Shown in pieces: positions 60,851 through 64,000 of a stretch of 64,000 nucleotides of DNA. Position 1 is the first letter of the stretch. The number at the start of each line of letters is the position of its first letter. The stretch comes from Hymenobacter armeniacus. GTDB taxonomy: Bacteria; Bacteroidota; Bacteroidia; Cytophagales; Hymenobacteraceae. The translations under genes and the position numbers were made by a program. The notes under the pieces were generated by a model. That model saw only the letters and a program-made list of their open reading frames with translations, ran no database searches and was not told the origin of the DNA. The stretch covers positions 62,001 through 126,000 of the forward strand of contig NZ_JACXAC010000003.1 in NCBI RefSeq assembly GCF_014699055.1. The letters are read 5' to 3'.

Positions 60851-63757
60851 ATGCACAGCTTACGCAATCCGAAATGGCTTTTCCTGACGAATACTTTCCC
60901 AACAGCGGTGCTGCTGCTGCTCTGTTCCGGCGAGTTCGCGGTGGTGCACACGCTGCTGCCGGCCAGCAGCGTGGCCCTGTGGCAAGCGTACGGGCTGGCG
61001 CTGCTGGCCATGGGGGTGGTGGCCGCGTGCTACGCGGGCACGCAGTTGGCCCGGCAGCGGCCCTTGGGGGGCTGGTTTAGCGTGGCCGTGCTGGTCGGCT
61101 ACAGCTTGTGGCTGTGCCTGCTCACGGTGGAGTCGAACAAGCTGTTGCCGCCGGGCGCGGTGCCGCGTTGGATGTTGCCCACCGAACCGCTGCTGATGGC
61201 CTGGACTTTCCTGATGCCCACGCTGGCGTACGCCATGCTGGCGCTGGTGGCCAAGTTCACACCCGACGACCAGCCCCACAGCGCGGCTCCCAACATCTTG
61301 CTGGCGGTGGTCACGCCGTTTGGGTGGTGGCTGGTGTTCTGGGTGGTGAGCTGGATTAGCGACCACACCCGAGGCGCTTCGGCCGAGCCCTACACGCCCG
61401 GCCGCTGGGACGAAGTGGTCGGTACCCTTGTCGTGTTCGGGGCGGTAATCAGTACGCTGAGCTTCTTTTTCTTTCTGGTGCGGGCATTGTTCATCATCAC
61501 GCAGCACCGGAATGGCTTCTGGGCTGAAACCAGCCTGGTCTGGAAGGTTATCATTACGCTCGTGTTGCCATTGGTGGGGTTGGGCGTAAACAACGGCCTG
61601 CTGTTTGGGCAGGGCTTTCATCACAGCGACAGCGGCGTATTCGGCAATTTCACCAGTCCATGGTTTTATGCTTTGGCTGCGCTGAACGCCCTCCTGCTGT
61701 GCCTGCCCGACAGCCCCCGGCCAGGGGTGCGGTTGGTGCAGCTGCTGGGCCGGAGTGCGCTGTTTGGCTACACGTTCTATTTTTTCCTGGTGTTCCTGCC
61801 CTTTCTGCCGCTGGCCATTCCGGCCATTATCCTCATTGGTACCGGTTTTTTGCTGCTGGCGCCGTTGATGTTGTTCGTAGTGCACGTGCGCCAGCTACAC
61901 GAAGACGTGACCGCACTCCAACTGGTGTTTTCGCGGGCCGTGGTGCGGGCCGCGCTGTTGGGTGGGCTGGCGGTACTGCCCTTGGCGGTTACGGGAAGCT
62001 TCTGGCACCGGCGGCAAGTGCTGCACGAGGCCCTGGCTTATGTATACACTCCCGACTTTAGCAAAACCGAGCACATCGACCCCTCGGCGCTGGCTGCCAC
62101 GCTCGGCGTGGTGCGCCAAAACAAAGACCGTGGCATCGATTTCCTCTTCGGTTCGCAGCAGCCTTACCTGTCCACGTATTTCAACTGGCTGGTGCTCGAC
62201 AACCTCATGCTGTCGGAAGAAAAGCTGAGTGAGCTAGACCGCATTTTTGTAGGCACCTCCTCCGGTTACCGGTGGGCGCCGGGGTGGTCGACCGACGCGC
62301 CGAGGCCCGCGCCCACGGCGCCGCAGCTGCGCACCGCCACCGCCACCAGCACCTACGACGCCCGCCAGCAGGCCTGGGTGAGCTGGGTGAACCTGGAAAT
62401 TGCCAACCCATTCCCCACTATTCAAAACGGCGAATACCGCACGGCCATCGCCCTGCCTATTGGCTGCTGGGTGAGCGACTATTACCTGACCATTGGCAAT
62501 CGGCAGGAGCGGGGCATTCTGGCCGAGAAGCGGGCGGCTACCTGGGTGTATGCCCAGATTCTGAATGAAAACCGCAGCCGCGACCCCGGCCTGCTCGTCT
62601 ATCGCCGGGCCAACGAAATCTCAGTGCAGGTATACCCCGTGTCGGGCAGCGAGGTGCGCCGTACCCGCATTCAACTGCTGCACAAGGAACCGTGCACCCT
62701 CACCGTCGACGGGCGCGTGCTCACCCTGGGCGACGCCACCGCGGCACCGCCCGTGGCCGCCCCCGTGGCCGTGCCCGGCAGCGGCGTGACCTACGTGAGT
62801 GCCTTGGCCAAGCAGCGCCTGCCGCTGGTTCGGCGGCGTCCGTATTACCACTTTCTGCTCGATGCCTCGGCGGGGCAGGCTTCGGCGACGTACGAGGTGC
62901 GCGTTGCGGACGTGCTAGCCCGGCCGCTGCCCAACGGGGCCCCTGCGCGGTTCAGCATCGTGAATGCGGCCACCACGCCCGTCCCCGCTGGCGCCGACTG
63001 GGCCGCGCAATTGAGCCGCATGCCCCTTGCCGGGGGCTTCTATCTCACGGGCGCAATCCGCCGCGTGTTGTTCGACTCGCAGGAGCACCCGGCCCCCACG
63101 TACCCGGTGCTGGTGGCCGTAACCGACAATCCGGACCACGCCGTGCTAGACTCCGACTTTGAGGAGTTCAGCAGCGCCTTTCCGGAGAGCGACGTGTTCT
63201 ACGTGCTGGGGGCCGATGGCCAACTCGTGCCCCATTCGCTGCGCCACGACGCCCGCATGCCGCTAGCGGCGGCTCCGCCCGCGGGCGGGCCGGCGGCCGT
63301 GCGGGCCTGGCCCACCGCCGCCCATCCGCGCGCTTACCTGCCCGATACGGATACGCCCAGCATTGTGCTGAGCCAGCGACCGGCCGTGCCCGACCCGGCC
63401 GCCGCGCCCACCAACCGCTGGCTCACGGGCCTGCTGCTGAGCGGCTACCACCAATGGCAAACGTTTCACCCCGAAGTGACCGACCAGGAGCGGGTGCCAT
63501 TCATCCAGGCCAGTTTCCGGGCCGGCATCCTCACGCCTTTTACTTCTTTTCTTGCTCTGGAAAACGACGCGCAGAAGGCCGCGCTGTACCGTAAGCAGGC
63601 CGAAACCCTGGCGGCGAACGCCTCGCTCGATACCCTGGAGAAAGATGCTCCGCCACCGGCCCAAACGCCCGTTGACGGAGGCGCCGCGCTGCTGCTGGCG
63701 GCCGGCGTCCTGCTGGCGGGCTGGTACCTGCGCCGCGCGCGTCCGGCCGTGGGCTAA
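60851..63757 (+). CDS. VIT-domain membrane protein, MSEP-CTERM-like (exosortase-associated)
   Basis: 968 aa from the ATG at 60851 (MHSLRNPKWLFLTNTFPTAVLL; frame opens at 60779). The first ~400 residues hold about ten membrane helices. A VIT-like region follows near residues 510-640 (WVNLEIANPFPTIQNGEYRTAIALPIGCWVSDYYLTI, EKRAATWVYAQILNENRSRDPGLL, YPVSGSEVRRTRIQLLH). A soluble domain and a C-terminal sorting-type tail come next: PVDGGAALLLAAGVLLAGWYLRRAR (short motif, hydrophobic helix, Arg cluster). From memory this matches the MSEP-CTERM / XrtN-XrtK protein group of Bacteroidota. No exosortase gene is in the window. Confidence 0.72.
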   Translation: MHSLRNPKWLFLTNTFPTAVLLLLCSGEFAVVHTLLPASSVALWQAYGLALLAMGVVAACYAGTQLARQRPLGGWFSVAVLVGYSLWLCLLTVESNKLLPPGAVPRWMLPTEPLLMAWTFLMPTLAYAMLALVAKFTPDDQPHSAAPNILLAVVTPFGWWLVFWVVSWISDHTRGASAEPYTPGRWDEVVGTLVVFGAVISTLSFFFFLVRALFIITQHRNGFWAETSLVWKVIITLVLPLVGLGVNNGLLFGQGFHHSDSGVFGNFTSPWFYALAALNALLLCLPDSPRPGVRLVQLLGRSALFGYTFYFFLVFLPFLPLAIPAIILIGTGFLLLAPLMLFVVHVRQLHEDVTALQLVFSRAVVRAALLGGLAVLPLAVTGSFWHRRQVLHEALAYVYTPDFSKTEHIDPSALAATLGVVRQNKDRGIDFLFGSQQPYLSTYFNWLVLDNLMLSEEKLSELDRIFVGTSSGYRWAPGWSTDAPRPAPTAPQLRTATATSTYDARQQAWVSWVNLEIANPFPTIQNGEYRTAIALPIGCWVSDYYLTIGNRQERGILAEKRAATWVYAQILNENRSRDPGLLVYRRANEISVQVYPVSGSEVRRTRIQLLHKEPCTLTVDGRVLTLGDATAAPPVAAPVAVPGSGVTYVSALAKQRLPLVRRRPYYHFLLDASAGQASATYEVRVADVLARPLPNGAPARFSIVNAATTPVPAGADWAAQLSRMPLAGGFYLTGAIRRVLFDSQEHPAPTYPVLVAVTDNPDHAVLDSDFEEFSSAFPESDVFYVLGADGQLVPHSLRHDARMPLAAAPPAGGPAAVRAWPTAAHPRAYLPDTDTPSIVLSQRPAVPDPAAAPTNRWLTGLLLSGYHQWQTFHPEVTDQERVPFIQASFRAGILTPFTSFLALENDAQKAALYRKQAETLAANASLDTLEKDAPPPAQTPVDGGAALLLAAGVLLAGWYLRRARPAVG

Positions 63758-63784
63758 GGCAGCGGGAGATTGCCGAAATGCGCA

Positions 63785-63822
63785 TAAAAAAAGGCGGCTC
63801 CCCGAGGGAAGCCGCCTTTTTT
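63785..63822. terminator. Bidirectional terminator
   Basis: AAAAAAGGCGGCT... and ...AGCCGCCTTTTTT form a hairpin with an A-run on one side and a T-run on the other. It lies between the convergent VIT and T9SS-substrate genes and should stop both transcripts. Confidence 0.88.
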
Positions 63823-63840
63823 GCATTGGTAGGCGAAGGG

Positions 63841-64000
63841 TTACTGCACCACCACGCGGCTCACTTGCGTGGCCTCAGGAGTGGTTACCTGCACCATGTA
63901 CAGGCCCGCCTTCAGCGCCGTGGCGTCGATGGTCAGGTCGGCACCGGTAAGGGGCTGGGTTTGGGTGAGCACCACGCGGCCGGTGGCATCGCGCAGCACC
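63841..64000 (-). CDS. C-terminal end of a type IX secretion substrate (partial)
   Basis: Only the last 52 codons are visible; the gene runs off the right edge. The C-terminus reads VLRDATGRVVLTQTQPLTGADLTIDATALKAGLYMVQVTT...SRVVVQ, the classic T9SS type A sorting domain with the G-x-Y-x-V-x-V core. The full protein should be exported and anchored or released at the cell surface. This confirms a Bacteroidota host. Confidence 0.88.
   Translation of the reverse strand, partial: VLRDATGRVVLTQTQPLTGADLTIDATALKAGLYMVQVTTPEATQVSRVVVQ

Overview
The window looks like the chromosome of a Hymenobacter-type bacterium (Bacteroidota, Cytophagales). It is GC-rich. A type IX secretion C-terminal sorting domain closes it on the right, KdsB indicates a lipopolysaccharide outer membrane, and there is an MSEP-CTERM-like VIT protein. 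The few recognisable promoters follow the Bacteroidota TTTG / TAnnTTTG pattern. These assignments come from reading the sequence; no search was run.

Positions 1 to about 46.9 kb are accessory DNA, a patchwork of mobile-element and antiphage genes. From the left: a partial gene and a zinc-ribbon PD-(D/E)xK nuclease resembling the REase of pPIWI-RE modules; an Mrr-like endonuclease and an unknown partner; and a Bacteroidota integrative-element module (excisionase-like HTH, BT4734/BF3469 primase-like protein, DUF3987 ATPase, tyrosine integrase). Next is a 589-aa protein with polymerase-like motifs reminiscent of T7 RNA polymerase and family A polymerases. A 1.3-kb gene-free stretch follows, then a SLOG protein, a WG-repeat protein and an XRE regulator. 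The core of the left half is a catalytically dead PIWI/Argonaute protein overlapping a two-helix membrane protein, then a 1316-aa SIR2 protein and a 1257-aa SEC-C nuclease. A frameshifted SEC-C/HExxH protein (Lit-like) lies in a low-GC patch.

From 30.1 to 46.8 kb lies a complete DNA phosphorothioation locus of the Ssp type. The cysteine desulfurase (SspA) is divergent from a 15.5-kb operon: DUF4007 protein (SspB), ATPase (SspC), PAPS-reductase-like SspD, then an F-G-H restriction module ending in an FtsK-like 1775-aa protein. An HNH nuclease gene follows behind a strong hairpin. SspA and SspD should mobilise sulfur, SspB and SspC should place it in DNA, and F-G-H (possibly with the HNH protein) should attack unmodified DNA.

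A tRNA-Glu gene at 46,989-47,060, with its 3' end facing the island, marks the change to core chromosome. The right side carries gapA, a lipid kinase, a SUI1 factor, kdsB, a LysM protein, TIGR02757, several small membrane proteins, mutS2, YiaA, a CDP-alcohol phosphotransferase and the VIT protein. Two long inverted repeats, each with 39-nt arms, lie in core intergenic DNA.
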